Part shown: positions 8,398 to 17,501 of the stretch, piece by piece
Numbering within the stretch: position 1 is the stretch's first letter
Layout: each line of letters starts with the position of its first letter
NCBI RefSeq assembly: GCF_017309185.1
Contig: NZ_JAEKJZ010000006.1
Location: forward strand, 1 to 64,000
Direction of reading: 5' to 3'
Length of the DNA: 64,000 nucleotides
Origin: Roseibium aggregatum
GTDB taxonomy: Bacteria; Pseudomonadota; Alphaproteobacteria; Rhizobiales; Stappiaceae
Made by a program: the position numbers and the translations under genes
The notes under the pieces: generated by a model
What the model was told of the DNA's origin: nothing
What the model saw: the letters and a program-made list of their open reading frames with translations, nothing else
Databases searched by the model: none

Positions 8398-9255
8398 TCA
8401 GGGGGTGAACACGATCGTCTTGTTGCCGACGATCATGACCCGGTTCTCCAGGTGATACTTCACCGCCCGGGCCAGGACGCGGGATTCGATGTCCCGGCCG
8501 CGGGCGACGAAATCGTCGGCCGAAAGCGCGTGTGTCACCCGCTCCGCATCCTGTTCGATGATCGGGCCCTCGTCGAGATCCGGGGTCACGTAATGGCCGG
8601 TCGCGCCGATCATCTTCACACCGCGCGCATGGGCCTGGTGATAGGGTTTCGCGCCCTTGAAGCTCGGCAGGAAGGAGTGGTGAATGTTGATGACCTTGCC
8701 GAAAAGACGCTTGGACAGGTTGTCGGACAGGACCTGCATGTAGCGGGCAAGCACCACGAGGTCAGCCCCGGTTTCCTTGACCAGCTTGAGGAGCTTTTCC
8801 TCCTGTTCCGCCTTGTTTTCCTTGGTCACCGGCCAGTGATAATAGGGGATGCTTTCATGTTCCGCCGTCCGTTGGCTGTCCAGATGGTTGGAGACGATGG
8901 CGACCACTTCCGCATCCATCCAGCCCACCCGGATCTGGTAAAGAAGATGCAGCATCGCATGGTCGAACTTCGAGACCATCACGATCACCTTCGGCCGTTT
9001 CGAGGTGTCGACGAGCTTCGCCTTCATGTCGAAGCGGGCAATCACCGGATCGAGTGCCTTCTGGACGCTTTCCAAGGTGACGCCTTCCGGCGCCAGAATG
9101 GCGATGCGCAGGAAGAACTGGTTGGTGACCCGGTCCCAGAACTGATCGCTCTCGGCGATATTGGCGCCGAAATCAGCCAGTTCCGTTGTCACTGCGGCGA
9201 CAATTCCAGGTCTGTCCGCACATGACAGCGTCAGAACATATTGGGCTTCCGGCAT
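8398..9255 (-). CDS. purU: Formyltetrahydrofolate deformylase
   Basis: A 285-residue enzyme that hydrolyses 10-formyl-THF to formate and THF. Residues about 5-80 form an ACT domain (LTLSCADRPGIVAAVTTEL). The formyltransferase-like domain carries NIHHSFLPSFKGAKPYHQA and the ATGHYVTPDLDEGPIIEQD segment, which hold the catalytic Asn-His-Asp set. The ATG at 9255 is chosen because GGAGAAG lies eight bases upstream; a GTG at 9264 overlaps that site. Length matches E. coli PurU. It converges on the LysR gene. Confidence 0.95.
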   Translation of the reverse strand: MPEAQYVLTLSCADRPGIVAAVTTELADFGANIAESDQFWDRVTNQFFLRIAILAPEGVTLESVQKALDPVIARFDMKAKLVDTSKRPKVIVMVSKFDHAMLHLLYQIRVGWMDAEVVAIVSNHLDSQRTAEHESIPYYHWPVTKENKAEQEEKLLKLVKETGADLVVLARYMQVLSDNLSKRLFGKVINIHHSFLPSFKGAKPYHQAHARGVKMIGATGHYVTPDLDEGPIIEQDAERVTHALSADDFVARGRDIESRVLARAVKYHLENRVMIVGNKTIVFTP

Positions 9256-9633
9256 GGTCTTCACTTCTCCAGTTCACGGGACAGACGGATGTCCGCTCGG
9301 CACCGGCTGATCGTCCGTCTATCGTTTCCTTTGCGGACTGAACAGCCTTGACGGCGCGTTCTGCCAGCGATGCTCCAAGAGGCCGCAGTCCCTGGCCGGT
9401 TCCACCGGCTTGGCGCGTGCCCTTCCCTTGGGCGGTATCTTCCAACAGTTTCGCCGGAGATTTGTACATGCATTTGCGGCACGCCCGTATGCATTTCCGA
9501 CAGCGGCTCATCCCGGGCGCTATTCATTCCCGCGGAGCGTTAACCACGTTTTTCATGACAATTTTAATAAAATTGCCCGTAGTTTCCGGGTCATGGGGGA
9601 CGACACCGCGAACAGATTTCAGGACCTCAAGTG
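9256..9633. other. Intergenic region with AT-rich palindrome
   Basis: These 378 bases between divergent purU and the lipoprotein gene hold no credible gene. Bases 9559-9575 form a perfect inverted repeat CAATTTTA-A-TAAAATTG, which stands out in this GC-rich sequence and lies about 60 bases before the next start codon. It may be an operator or the core of a promoter. Short open frames on both strands here look random. Confidence 0.4.
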
Positions 9634-10050
9634 ATGCGTCAACGTTTCGTTGCCTGGGTTTTCCTTACCGGTTTCATCCTGTCGCTTGCCGGGTGCGGCA
9701 CCGTGGCGGGCGTCACCGGCATGGGGTGGATGACCGCATCGCACAGCTCCATCGACTATGACGACACCGAATGGTGCGTGCCGCGCAAGCTGAAAAAGGT
9801 GCTCAACCGCGTTGCCGCCCGATACGGCAAGGTGACCGTCAGTTCTACCAAACGCTGGTGGCTGGAAAACTGGTGGAAGGGCGGCGCGAAGAACTCCTAT
9901 CATCTGAACTGCCAGGCCGTCGATTTCTCCGTTCGCGGCAACCCTTCCTCCGTTATCGCCTTCCTGAAGGCCCAGCCCGAGGTCGGCGGCTACAAGCACT
10001 ACGCCTCCGGCCACTACCATATCGACACGGGCCCGCGCCGGAGCTGGTGA
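9634..10050 (+). CDS. Lipoprotein with M15/YcbK-type peptidase domain
   Basis: A 138-residue protein. The N-terminus is a lipoprotein signal with lipobox LSLAGCG, so it is probably anchored to a membrane. The mature part resembles the small D-Ala-D-Ala carboxypeptidase-like M15 group: SYHLNCQAVDFSV contains a His and Asp in zinc-ligand spacing, and YASGHYHIDTG supplies the C-terminal histidine. It may trim peptidoglycan, but enzymatic activity is inferred from family only. The ATG at 9634 is preferred over the adjacent GTG at 9631; AGGA lies nine bases upstream. Confidence 0.75.
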   Translation: MRQRFVAWVFLTGFILSLAGCGTVAGVTGMGWMTASHSSIDYDDTEWCVPRKLKKVLNRVAARYGKVTVSSTKRWWLENWWKGGAKNSYHLNCQAVDFSVRGNPSSVIAFLKAQPEVGGYKHYASGHYHIDTGPRRSW

Positions 10051-10086
10051 CACCGCCTCCGGACGGTTTCTGAAGATGCGGACCGC

Positions 10087-10446
10087 TTACTTCAACTCGC
10101 CCAGCTCCAGCGCCATTTCCCAGGAGACGGGATCGAAACCGATGAAGTTCTTCACCGCGCCTTCGACGATTGGCCGCTTGATCGTGGAGGGGTGTTCGAT
10201 CATCACCTCCAGCGCGCTGGCGGCATCGACGACGGAGGCCTGGGTGTCCTCGTCGAGGCGCCGCCAGGTGGTGCCGCGCTTGTTCAGCACGGTGTCCCAG
10301 CCGAATTCCTTGACGAAGATGGCCAGCTTGTCCTTGTCGACACCGTCCTTCTTGTAGTCGTGAAACGTGTAAGGAACGTCCGCCTCTTCCAGAAACTTCC
10401 GTGCCTTTTTCACGGTGTCGCAGTTCTTGATGCCGTAAACTTTCAT
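10087..10446 (-). CDS. YffB/ArsC-related thioredoxin-fold protein
   Basis: A 119-residue member of the ArsC/Spx family. It opens MKVYGIKNCDTVKKARKFL; the single Cys in KNCDTV replaces the CxxC of Spx. RGTTWRRL and KRPIVEG match the YffB/ArsC-like subgroup. AGGAAAAAG lies just before the ATG. Family members are arsenate-reductase-like or glutathione-dependent reductases of unknown substrate; no ars genes are nearby, so an arsenate role is not supported. Confidence 0.88.
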   Translation of the reverse strand: MKVYGIKNCDTVKKARKFLEEADVPYTFHDYKKDGVDKDKLAIFVKEFGWDTVLNKRGTTWRRLDEDTQASVVDAASALEVMIEHPSTIKRPIVEGAVKNFIGFDPVSWEMALELGELK

Positions 10447-10786
10447 CCGCTTTTTCCTGTCCGCTGTGCTCGTCGCCCGACTTGGAAGATCGTCTCAATT
10501 CGCGGCATGCCCGGGACGAACTTCAAATTCAAATCGGTGACCAGCAGGTTTTGTTTCCAATGTGCCGGGACAGTCGCGTTTGACGGCCCGGATTGCAAGG
10601 CGTGGCCGATGCCGGCTGTCGCGTTTCCACCGTCGGGACCCGAGGGATATGGAATGTTCGCCGGGTTTCAGGCGTTAAAAGACCTGTTAGAAATAGAGAT
10701 TACGGATAGTTTCGAACACGGTCCGCGTGCCGGGATGCGGGCATCCGGGTCTGCCAAACGCCGGAACCCAGGATTTCGTCTTGTCA
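10447..10786. other. Intergenic region, no gene seen
   Basis: About 340 bases between the divergent yffB-like and cyclase genes. An in-frame GTG at 10727 would lengthen the cyclase by 20 residues that look unlike coding sequence. A partial inverted repeat centred on GATGCGGGCATC (10734-10745) is the only structure I noticed. No promoter stands out. Confidence 0.3.
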
Positions 10787-12529
10787 ATGAACCGAGGGAA
10801 AGCCAAGCCCATGCCAGGATCCCACTCCTTGTCTTCCACTCCGGCACGCTCTGCGCCAGGAAGGCAATTCGCTCCGGGAACCGGCAACCTGCGGCAACGT
10901 CTGCGGCTTTGGAGCGGGCTGATTCTCTTCGTCTATTGCCTCAGCCATTTTTTGAACCACGCGCTCGGCATCATCTCGGTCAACGCCATGGACGAAGCCT
11001 CGCTCTGGCATTACTGGGTCTGGCGCAATCCACTGGGCGAAGCGCTGCTTCTTGGCGCGATCCTCACCCATATGACCCTGGCCTTGTGGCGCACAGCCCG
11101 GAGGACCACGCTGAAAATGCCGGCGTGGGAGTTTATCCAGCTCGTTCTCGGGCTGTATATTCCCTGGTCTCTGATACCCCATATCGGCACGACCGTCGGG
11201 CTCGCGAAGGAATTCGGTTTCAATCCCAGCTATCACCAGATGCTGACGATCCTTTGGCCCGACGAGGCCTTCATGCAGTCCGTGCTGCTGCTGGTGGTCT
11301 GGACGCATGCCATGATCGGCCTGCATTTCTGGCTCAGGCTTTATCCCTTTTACATGCGCCTGAAGGTTGCCGCCCTCGCTTTCGCGGTCGCGCTGCCGTC
11401 CCTGGCTCTGTGGGGCTTTGTCGAAGGCGCGCGCCGGTTGGCTCTGACGGAAAACGTCAAGGTCAAGGTCACTCGGGACCAATGGGACTGGATACATGAT
11501 CTTGTCGATCAGCTGCAGGCGGTGGTCTTCGGCCTGATCGCCGCCAGCCTGCTGGCCATTCTGTTCCGCTACCTCGCCAACCTGCGCGCCCGTCGGCTCA
11601 CCATCACCTATCCGGGCGGTCTTTCCGTCAAGGCGCAACCAGGTGCGACACTTCTTGAAATCAGCCGGATGAACGACGTGCCGATAGCCTCGGTCTGCGG
11701 CGGCCGCGCGCGATGCTCGACATGCCGGGTCAAGGTCCTGGAGGGGGAAGAGACGCTCGAGGCGCCGAACTCCGCCGAAGCGGCGGTGCTTTCCCGCATC
11801 GGCGCCGTGCGGGGTGTCAGGCTGGCCTGCCAGGCAAGGCCACAAGTGAGCATGAAAATCCAGCCATTGGTCTCGGTGAAGGCGGGGCCGGAAACGAGCG
11901 CGCATTTGCAGGACGCCTACTACTGGGGGGTCGAACAGGACATTGCGGTGATGTTCGTGGATCTGCGCAATTTCACGAAAATCACGGAATCCCAGCTTGC
12001 CTACGACGTCGTGCATCTCCTCAACAGCTATCTCGATCAGGCGGCCGCGGCCATCCATGCCGAAGGCGGTTATGTCGACAAGTTCATCGGCGACGGCATC
12101 ATGGCCTTGTTCGGTATGGAATCGGATGCAAAGACCGGCGCCCGGCAAGCACTGAGGGCGTGCAAACGGCTCGAAGCCGTCATGCATATGCTCGACTCCG
12201 AGAAAGGGCCGCAGTTCCACGATCCGATTCGCCTCGGGATAGGCCTGCATCTCGGTCCGGCCATCCTCGGCCGAATCGGTTCCGCAGGAACCGCCGCCAC
12301 GAACGGCGGCCTGACCGCTCTCGGCGATGTGGTCAATACGGCCAGCCGACTCGAGGCCGCCAACAAGGAGCATCAGAGTTTCGCAGTGGTTTCGAAAGAC
12401 GTCGTCGACGCAGCGGAAGCCAGCATTCCGAACGCTGAGACTGCTGAAATAACACTCCGGGGCAAGGAAATTCCCTTGCAAGTCTTCCCCTTAAAACGGT
12501 TAGATACAATTGTCGTGCCGGCCGGCTGA
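10787..12529 (+). CDS. CyaC-like adenylate cyclase: membrane anchor, 2Fe-2S domain, class III cyclase
   Basis: About 580 residues in three parts. First, a hexahelical anchor with histidines inside or at the ends of helices (YCLSHFLNHALG, LTHMTLALWR, WTHAMIGLHFW), as in SdhC-like di-heme b proteins. Second, a plant-type 2Fe-2S ferredoxin domain with CGGRARCSTC and a later LACQ. Third, a class III cyclase with metal Asp in MFVDLRNFT and FIGDGIMALFG, adenine-selecting Lys in YVDKF and Asp in LGDVVNTASRLE. The set fits ATP specificity. The family prototype is S. meliloti CyaC, described as a redox/quinone-responsive cyclase. The start is uncertain (10787 or 10811). The stop overlaps the next reading frame. 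Confidence 0.88.
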   Translation: MNRGKAKPMPGSHSLSSTPARSAPGRQFAPGTGNLRQRLRLWSGLILFVYCLSHFLNHALGIISVNAMDEASLWHYWVWRNPLGEALLLGAILTHMTLALWRTARRTTLKMPAWEFIQLVLGLYIPWSLIPHIGTTVGLAKEFGFNPSYHQMLTILWPDEAFMQSVLLLVVWTHAMIGLHFWLRLYPFYMRLKVAALAFAVALPSLALWGFVEGARRLALTENVKVKVTRDQWDWIHDLVDQLQAVVFGLIAASLLAILFRYLANLRARRLTITYPGGLSVKAQPGATLLEISRMNDVPIASVCGGRARCSTCRVKVLEGEETLEAPNSAEAAVLSRIGAVRGVRLACQARPQVSMKIQPLVSVKAGPETSAHLQDAYYWGVEQDIAVMFVDLRNFTKITESQLAYDVVHLLNSYLDQAAAAIHAEGGYVDKFIGDGIMALFGMESDAKTGARQALRACKRLEAVMHMLDSEKGPQFHDPIRLGIGLHLGPAILGRIGSAGTAATNGGLTALGDVVNTASRLEAANKEHQSFAVVSKDVVDAAEASIPNAETAEITLRGKEIPLQVFPLKRLDTIVVPAG

Positions 12530-12567
12530 TGCCTCTTCGGCGAAACAACGCGAAACTGGGAGTTGGC

Positions 12568-13740
12568 GTGAGCCTTTCGAATTCGCCGCAGGCCATGCTG
12601 GAGAAACTGATCTCCTTCAATACGGTTTCAAGCCAAAGCAATCTCGAACTCATCTCGTTCGTTGAAGACTATCTGGCCGGATTGGGCGTTGCATCCGTGC
12701 GCGTCCCGGACAGCACCGGCAACAAGGCCGCTCTGCATGCGATGATCGGTCCCGCGGTCGATGGAGGCATCGTTCTTTCCGCCCATACGGACGTGGTTCC
12801 GGTCGAAGGGCAAACCTGGTCCCGGGACCCTTTTTCGGCATGGGTCCGGGACGGCCGCCTCCACGGGAGGGGAGCGGCCGACATGAAGGGTTTCGCGGCG
12901 ACGGTTCTCGCAAAGGTGCCGCATTTTCTCGCCGCCGATCTCAAGCTCCCGATCCACATCGCGCTTTCCTACGACGAGGAGATCGGCTGCTTCGGCGCGC
13001 CGCCCCTGATTGAGGACATGCTGGCAAAAGGGCCCAGACCGGGGATGGTCGTTGTCGGCGAGCCAAGCGACATGAAGGTCGTGACCGGCCACAAGGGAAT
13101 CGCGGTCCTGAAAACCCGTATCGAGGGCCACCCCGTTCACTCCAGCCAGCTGCACCGGGGCGTATCCGCGATTTCAGCGGCCGCCCGCCTGATTGGCTGG
13201 CTCGATGCCAGGACCGCGGACAACAGGAAAAACGCCGATCCGGACTGTCCTTTCGTCCCCCCTTACACGACGCTCCACTGCGGCACGATCCAGGGCGGAC
13301 AGGCTCACAACATCACCGCGGGCCACTGCGAGTTCCTCACGGATATCCGCCTTTTGCCCGGCGACAACGCCGAGACATGGATCGGCGCCTACAGGTCGTT
13401 TATCGAAACCGAGGTTCTTCCCGGCATGCGCACGATCTCAGAAAGTTGCGGCATCGAGGTCGAGGAACTGGCGAATGTGCCCGGCCTTCGGGAGGAAGAC
13501 GACGGGCTCGCGGAACGGACCGTCCGGCAGTTGACCGGCGACAACAGCCGCACGGTCGTCGTTTTCGCCTCGGAGGCCGGAATTTTTCAAAACCATGGCC
13601 TTTCGACGGTCATCTGCGGGCCCGGCTCCATAGACCAGGCGCATCAGGCCGACGAGTATATCGAATTGAAACAACTGGACAAATGCGCGGCCTTCCTCGA
13701 CGGATTGGCCGAAACATGCCGGAAGGAGACGCCTTCTTGA
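12568..13740 (+). CDS. argE: Acetylornithine deacetylase-type M20 peptidase
   Basis: About 390 residues. Metal-site motifs of the M20/ArgE family are present: SAHTDVVPVEGQ, GRGAADMKG, the catalytic EE in YDEEIGCFG, VVGEPSDMKVVTGHKG, and a late His in DQAHQADEYIE. The GTG at 12568 is chosen because GGGAG lies six bases upstream and it gives the usual length; an ATG at 12529 overlapping the cyclase stop would add 13 residues. It lies directly downstream of the cyclase and 124 bases before a peptide-type ABC operon, so the physiological substrate could be an N-acyl amino acid other than N-acetylornithine. Confidence 0.8.
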   Translation: MSLSNSPQAMLEKLISFNTVSSQSNLELISFVEDYLAGLGVASVRVPDSTGNKAALHAMIGPAVDGGIVLSAHTDVVPVEGQTWSRDPFSAWVRDGRLHGRGAADMKGFAATVLAKVPHFLAADLKLPIHIALSYDEEIGCFGAPPLIEDMLAKGPRPGMVVVGEPSDMKVVTGHKGIAVLKTRIEGHPVHSSQLHRGVSAISAAARLIGWLDARTADNRKNADPDCPFVPPYTTLHCGTIQGGQAHNITAGHCEFLTDIRLLPGDNAETWIGAYRSFIETEVLPGMRTISESCGIEVEELANVPGLREEDDGLAERTVRQLTGDNSRTVVVFASEAGIFQNHGLSTVICGPGSIDQAHQADEYIELKQLDKCAAFLDGLAETCRKETPS

Positions 13741-13753
13741 ACACGCACCGGGT

Positions 13754-13782
13754 TTGAACGCAAGCGTATACGGTGTCATAGT
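13754..13782 (+). promoter_or_regulatory. Candidate promoter of the ABC transporter operon
   Basis: TTGAAC (13754-13759) is followed after 17 bases by CATAGT (13777-13782), giving a start near 13789 and a leader of about 75 bases. The leader contains a small stem TCGGAT-AACA-ATCCGA near 13830-13846. Confidence 0.4.
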
Positions 13783-13864
13783 TCGTTTTAGCAAGTTGTA
13801 CGCGCAGACAAGACAATGCAGGCAGCTAATCGGATAACAATCCGACAGCCACAAAGAGGGAAAA

Positions 13865-15445
13865 ATGAAGACGCCAAAAATTTTTGCCGCAATGCTACTG
13901 GCCGCGGGAATGGGGACGGCCGCTCAGGCTGAAACACTTAAATATTCTTTCCAGGGAACTTTAAACGCCCTGGATCCCTACGGCCTCAATGAAACCTTTA
14001 CGCTCTCCTCTTTGGGAAACACTTATGAAGGTCTGACGCGAAGAAACGAAAATCTCGAAATCGAACCCGCTCTTGCGGAACGATGGGAAATCATCGACCC
14101 CAAGCGCTGGCGTTTCCACCTGCGCAAGGGCGTCAAGTTCCATGATGGTGGCGATTTCACGGCCGAGGATGTCGCCTTTTCCGTCGATCGGGTCCGTTCC
14201 GAGGGGTCCGATCTGACCACTAGGATCGGTCCGGACGTCACGGTCGAGATCGTGGACGATCACACGGTCGATTTCGTTCTTTCCAGCCCGAATCCGATCC
14301 TGCACTCCGAGTGGGATACCTTCTACATCATGGACAAGGAGTGGACGACCGAGCACGATGCGATCAAGGTTACCTCCGCGTCCGACACCACGCCGAACTA
14401 CGCCGGCCTGCATGCCAACGGCACCGGGCCGTTCAAGATCGTCAGTCATGAGCCCGGCGTGAAAACGGTTTACGAAAAGTTCGACGGCTGGTGGGATACC
14501 CCGAAACATAATCTGGACACCGTCGAATTCACTCCGATCTCCTCGGACGCCACCCGTGTCGCCGCACTCTTGTCCGGCGAACTGGATATGGTTTACCCGA
14601 TACCGGTTCAGGACATCAGGCGCATCGAGAGCAACCCGGGCACCACCGCCCTCACGGGACCGGAGCTGCGTACCGTCTTTCTCGGCATGGACCAGATGCG
14701 GGATGAACTTCTTTATTCGGACGTGAAAGGCAAGAATCCGTTCAAGGACGCGAAGGTCCGCAAGGCGCTCTATCAGGCCATCGATATCGAAGCGATCAAG
14801 TCCAAGGTCATGCGCGGCCTCTCCACGCCGAGCGCGATCATGATCGCCCCGGCACTGTTCTCCGGCGCGGACGCCTTCACGCGCTACTCCTACGACCCGG
14901 AGGCGGCGAAAGCCCTGCTTGCCGAAGCAGGCTATCCGGATGGTTTTTCCGTTGGCATGGATTGCCCGAACGACCGGTACGTGAATGACGAGGCCATCTG
15001 CCAGGCGGTTGCCGCCATGCTGGCCAAAGTCGGCGTCAAGGTCGACCTGAACGCCCAGCCGAAGGCGAAGTATTTCGCCAAGATCCTGGCGTCCGGCGGG
15101 TACGACACGTCCTTCTACATGCTCGGCTGGACCCCGAGTTCGCTGGACAGCTGGAACGTCCTGTCCAACCTGATGAATTGCCGGGACGAGGCGGGCAAGG
15201 GGTCGCCGTTCAACATCGGCGGCTTCTGCGACGAAGAACTGGACAGCCTGACACAGCAGATTCTGGTTGAAATCGACAAGGACAAACGTGACAGCATGAT
15301 CGGGGAAACCTACAAGATCAGCCACGACAACGCCTATTACATTCCCCTGCATCAACAAAGCCTTGCGTGGGGTGTTTCGGACGAGGTCAAACTGGTCCAG
15401 CGTCCCGATAACCAGTTCAAGTTCCGGTTCGTTACCAAGAACTGA
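13865..15445 (+). CDS. ABC transporter substrate-binding protein, family 5 (peptide/opine type)
   Basis: A 526-residue periplasmic protein with a clear Sec signal (MKTPKIFAAMLLAAGMG, cleavage after AQA). The SBP_bac_5 layout is present: LAERWEIIDPKRWRFHLRKG is the usual first strand and loop, followed by VKFHDGGDFTAEDVAFS. GAGGG precedes the ATG. It heads an operon with two permeases and a fused ATPase. The family imports di/oligopeptides, nickel, opines or glycosides; the neighbour ArgE-type deacylase hints at acylated amino acids or peptides, but the ligand is unknown. Confidence 0.9.
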   Translation: MKTPKIFAAMLLAAGMGTAAQAETLKYSFQGTLNALDPYGLNETFTLSSLGNTYEGLTRRNENLEIEPALAERWEIIDPKRWRFHLRKGVKFHDGGDFTAEDVAFSVDRVRSEGSDLTTRIGPDVTVEIVDDHTVDFVLSSPNPILHSEWDTFYIMDKEWTTEHDAIKVTSASDTTPNYAGLHANGTGPFKIVSHEPGVKTVYEKFDGWWDTPKHNLDTVEFTPISSDATRVAALLSGELDMVYPIPVQDIRRIESNPGTTALTGPELRTVFLGMDQMRDELLYSDVKGKNPFKDAKVRKALYQAIDIEAIKSKVMRGLSTPSAIMIAPALFSGADAFTRYSYDPEAAKALLAEAGYPDGFSVGMDCPNDRYVNDEAICQAVAAMLAKVGVKVDLNAQPKAKYFAKILASGGYDTSFYMLGWTPSSLDSWNVLSNLMNCRDEAGKGSPFNIGGFCDEELDSLTQQILVEIDKDKRDSMIGETYKISHDNAYYIPLHQQSLAWGVSDEVKLVQRPDNQFKFRFVTKN

Positions 15446-15526
15446 GCCGGACGCGGATAACCACCGCTCCCGGCCTTGCCGGGAGCGTCTGTTCAAAGAC
15501 ATGCAAGCCGGAATCGAAGAGCCGAA

Positions 15527-16501
15527 ATGATTGGTTTTGCAGCGCGGCGGTTGCTTCAGGCCCTGATTGTGATGCTCGTGGTGGCGCTTTTGGCCTTCAC
15601 CATGTTCCGCTTTGTCGGCGATCCGATCAATCAGATGGTCGGCATCGAAACCTCGATCGAGGAGCGTGAGGCTCTTCGCGAGCGCTTGGGGCTGAACGAT
15701 CCGGTCCCCATCCAGTTTCTCCGGTTCGCCGCCAAGGCCGCCCGGTTCGATTTCGGCACCTCCTATCAGTTCCGGCAGCCGGTTTCGGAGCTGTTCGCGA
15801 AGCGCATTCCCGCGACCCTGGAGCTCAGCTTCGTCTCCGCTCTGTTCGCGCTCCTGATCGGCGTTCCCATGGGGATCTATGCGGGTCTCAACAGGCATTC
15901 GCCCCTGTCGAAGCTGTTCCTGTCTGTGTCGCTGGTCGGCATTTCCCTGCCGACCTTCTTCATCGGCATTCTGTTGATCTTCCTGTTTTCCGTGACCCTT
16001 CAGTGGCTGCCGAGTTTCGGCCGGGGCGAGACGGTTCAGATCGGCTCCTGGTGGACGACCGGGTTCCTGACCGTCTCCGGCCTGAAGGCGCTGATCCTGC
16101 CTTCCATCACTCTCGGCCTCTACCAGATGACCCTGATCATGCGCCTGATCCGTGCGGAAATGCTGGAGGTCATCCGTACGGACTACATCAAGTTCGCCCG
16201 GGCCCGCGGGCTGCCGAACAGACTGGTGCATTTCCGTCATGCCCTGAAAAACACGCTGGTGCCGGTCGTCACGATCACCGGCCTGCAACTCGGCTCGATC
16301 ATCGCGTTCGCGACCATTACCGAAACCGTGTTCCAATGGCCCGGCATGGGCCTGATGTTCCTTCAGGCTGTCCAGAACGTCGATATCCCGATCATGTCCG
16401 CCTATCTGATTCTGACCGCCTTCCTGTTCGTTGCGATCAATTTCATCGTCGACATCCTCTATTTCTTCATCGACCCGCGTCTGCGCGTCGGACGGCCATA
16501 A
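15527..16501 (+). CDS. ABC transporter permease, DppB type
   Basis: A 324-residue inner-membrane permease. The DppB-type N-terminal helix (MIGFAARRLLQALIVMLVV) precedes a large periplasmic loop with ERLGLNDPVPIQF, and the EAA coupling loop is IKFARARGLPNRLVHFRHAL. The start at 15527 is used because family proteins begin here; an upstream ATG would add 17 residues without a signal. It pairs with the next permease. Confidence 0.9.
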   Translation: MIGFAARRLLQALIVMLVVALLAFTMFRFVGDPINQMVGIETSIEEREALRERLGLNDPVPIQFLRFAAKAARFDFGTSYQFRQPVSELFAKRIPATLELSFVSALFALLIGVPMGIYAGLNRHSPLSKLFLSVSLVGISLPTFFIGILLIFLFSVTLQWLPSFGRGETVQIGSWWTTGFLTVSGLKALILPSITLGLYQMTLIMRLIRAEMLEVIRTDYIKFARARGLPNRLVHFRHALKNTLVPVVTITGLQLGSIIAFATITETVFQWPGMGLMFLQAVQNVDIPIMSAYLILTAFLFVAINFIVDILYFFIDPRLRVGRP

Positions 16502-16516
16502 GGGAGACAAGACCCG

Positions 16517-17494
16517 ATGCCTTACGTCTCCAACGAAGAAGCCAAATCCGCCGTTCAGGACAGGACGGACGCGCAGCCTGCACCCGGCCGCCTGGCCCGG
16601 CTGGCGGACAGCGACATCTTCCACTCCTTCCTGCGTTCGAAGATCACCGTGGTGGCCGCCTTCGTGACCCTGGTCCTGTTCGCGCTCGCCTTGCTCGCGC
16701 CCTGGGTCGCCCCTCACAATCCGTTTGACCTGGCCTCCATTTCCATTCTCGACGCCCGCGTGCCGCCGGTCTGGATGGAATACGCGGATCCGCGCTTCCT
16801 GCTTGGAACGGACGACCAGGGCCGCGACCTCCTGTCCGGTATTTTCTACGGCATGCGGATTTCCCTGATTGTCGGCTTCTGTTCGGTCTTCGCCGCCGCC
16901 GCGATCGGCATCACGCTCGGGCTCATCGCCGGATATGTGGGCGGACGGACCGATGCGCTCATCATGCGCATCGCCGATGTGCAACTGACGTTTCCGGCCA
17001 TTTTGATCGCGCTTCTGATCGACGGCATCGCCAATGGCATCTTTGGCGGGCTCGATCGGAAGGTCTACGCCTTTTACATCCTGATCGCGTCGCTCGCCCT
17101 GTCTTTCTGGGTCCAATACGCGCGCACGGTGCGCGGCTCGACCATGGTGGAAAAGAACAAGGAATATGTGCAGGCCGCACGCGTGATCGGCATTCCCTCC
17201 GTCATCATCATGGCCCGGCATATCCTGCCGAATGTCATGGGCCCGGTGCTTGTGATCGCCACCATCAACCTGGCTCTGGCGATCGTCACGGAAGCAACCC
17301 TTTCCTTTCTGGGCGTCGGCATGCCGCCCACGCAGCCGTCGCTCGGCACGCTGATCGCGGTCGGCAACGATTTTCTCTATTCCGGCGAGTGGTGGATCGC
17401 CATCTTTCCGGGGCTGGCGCTGGCGCTGCTCGTCTTGAACGTCAATCTTCTGGGCGACTGGTTGCGGGACGCCCTGAACCCGAAGCTGCGGTGA
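16517..17494 (+). CDS. ABC transporter permease, DppC type
   Basis: A 325-residue permease with an N-terminal cytoplasmic tail of about 40 residues, a single helix (ITVVAAFVTLVLFALALLAP), the HPFGTDDQGRD-like sequence FLLGTDDQGRDLLSG, and the C-terminal transport domain whose EAA loop is VQAARVIGIPSVIIMARHIL. This is the OppC_N plus BPD_transp_1 arrangement. It starts 15 bases after the DppB-type gene and ends 7 bases before the ATPase gene. Confidence 0.92.
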   Translation: MPYVSNEEAKSAVQDRTDAQPAPGRLARLADSDIFHSFLRSKITVVAAFVTLVLFALALLAPWVAPHNPFDLASISILDARVPPVWMEYADPRFLLGTDDQGRDLLSGIFYGMRISLIVGFCSVFAAAAIGITLGLIAGYVGGRTDALIMRIADVQLTFPAILIALLIDGIANGIFGGLDRKVYAFYILIASLALSFWVQYARTVRGSTMVEKNKEYVQAARVIGIPSVIIMARHILPNVMGPVLVIATINLALAIVTEATLSFLGVGMPPTQPSLGTLIAVGNDFLYSGEWWIAIFPGLALALLVLNVNLLGDWLRDALNPKLR

Positions 17495-17501
17495 GGCCGG
17501 T

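Noticed and set aside
9261..9527. 88-codon minus-strand frame ending at purU
   Set aside because: No Shine-Dalgarno sequence, no family, and its stop overlaps the purU Shine-Dalgarno region; better read as intergenic.
10087..10446. Arsenate reductase arsC
   Set aside because: The active site and length fit the YffB/Spx-like group, and no ars operon genes are nearby.
10784..12481. 565-codon minus-strand frame opposite the cyclase
   Set aside because: It is antisense to a gene with complete ferredoxin and cyclase motifs; its composition is that of a shadow frame.
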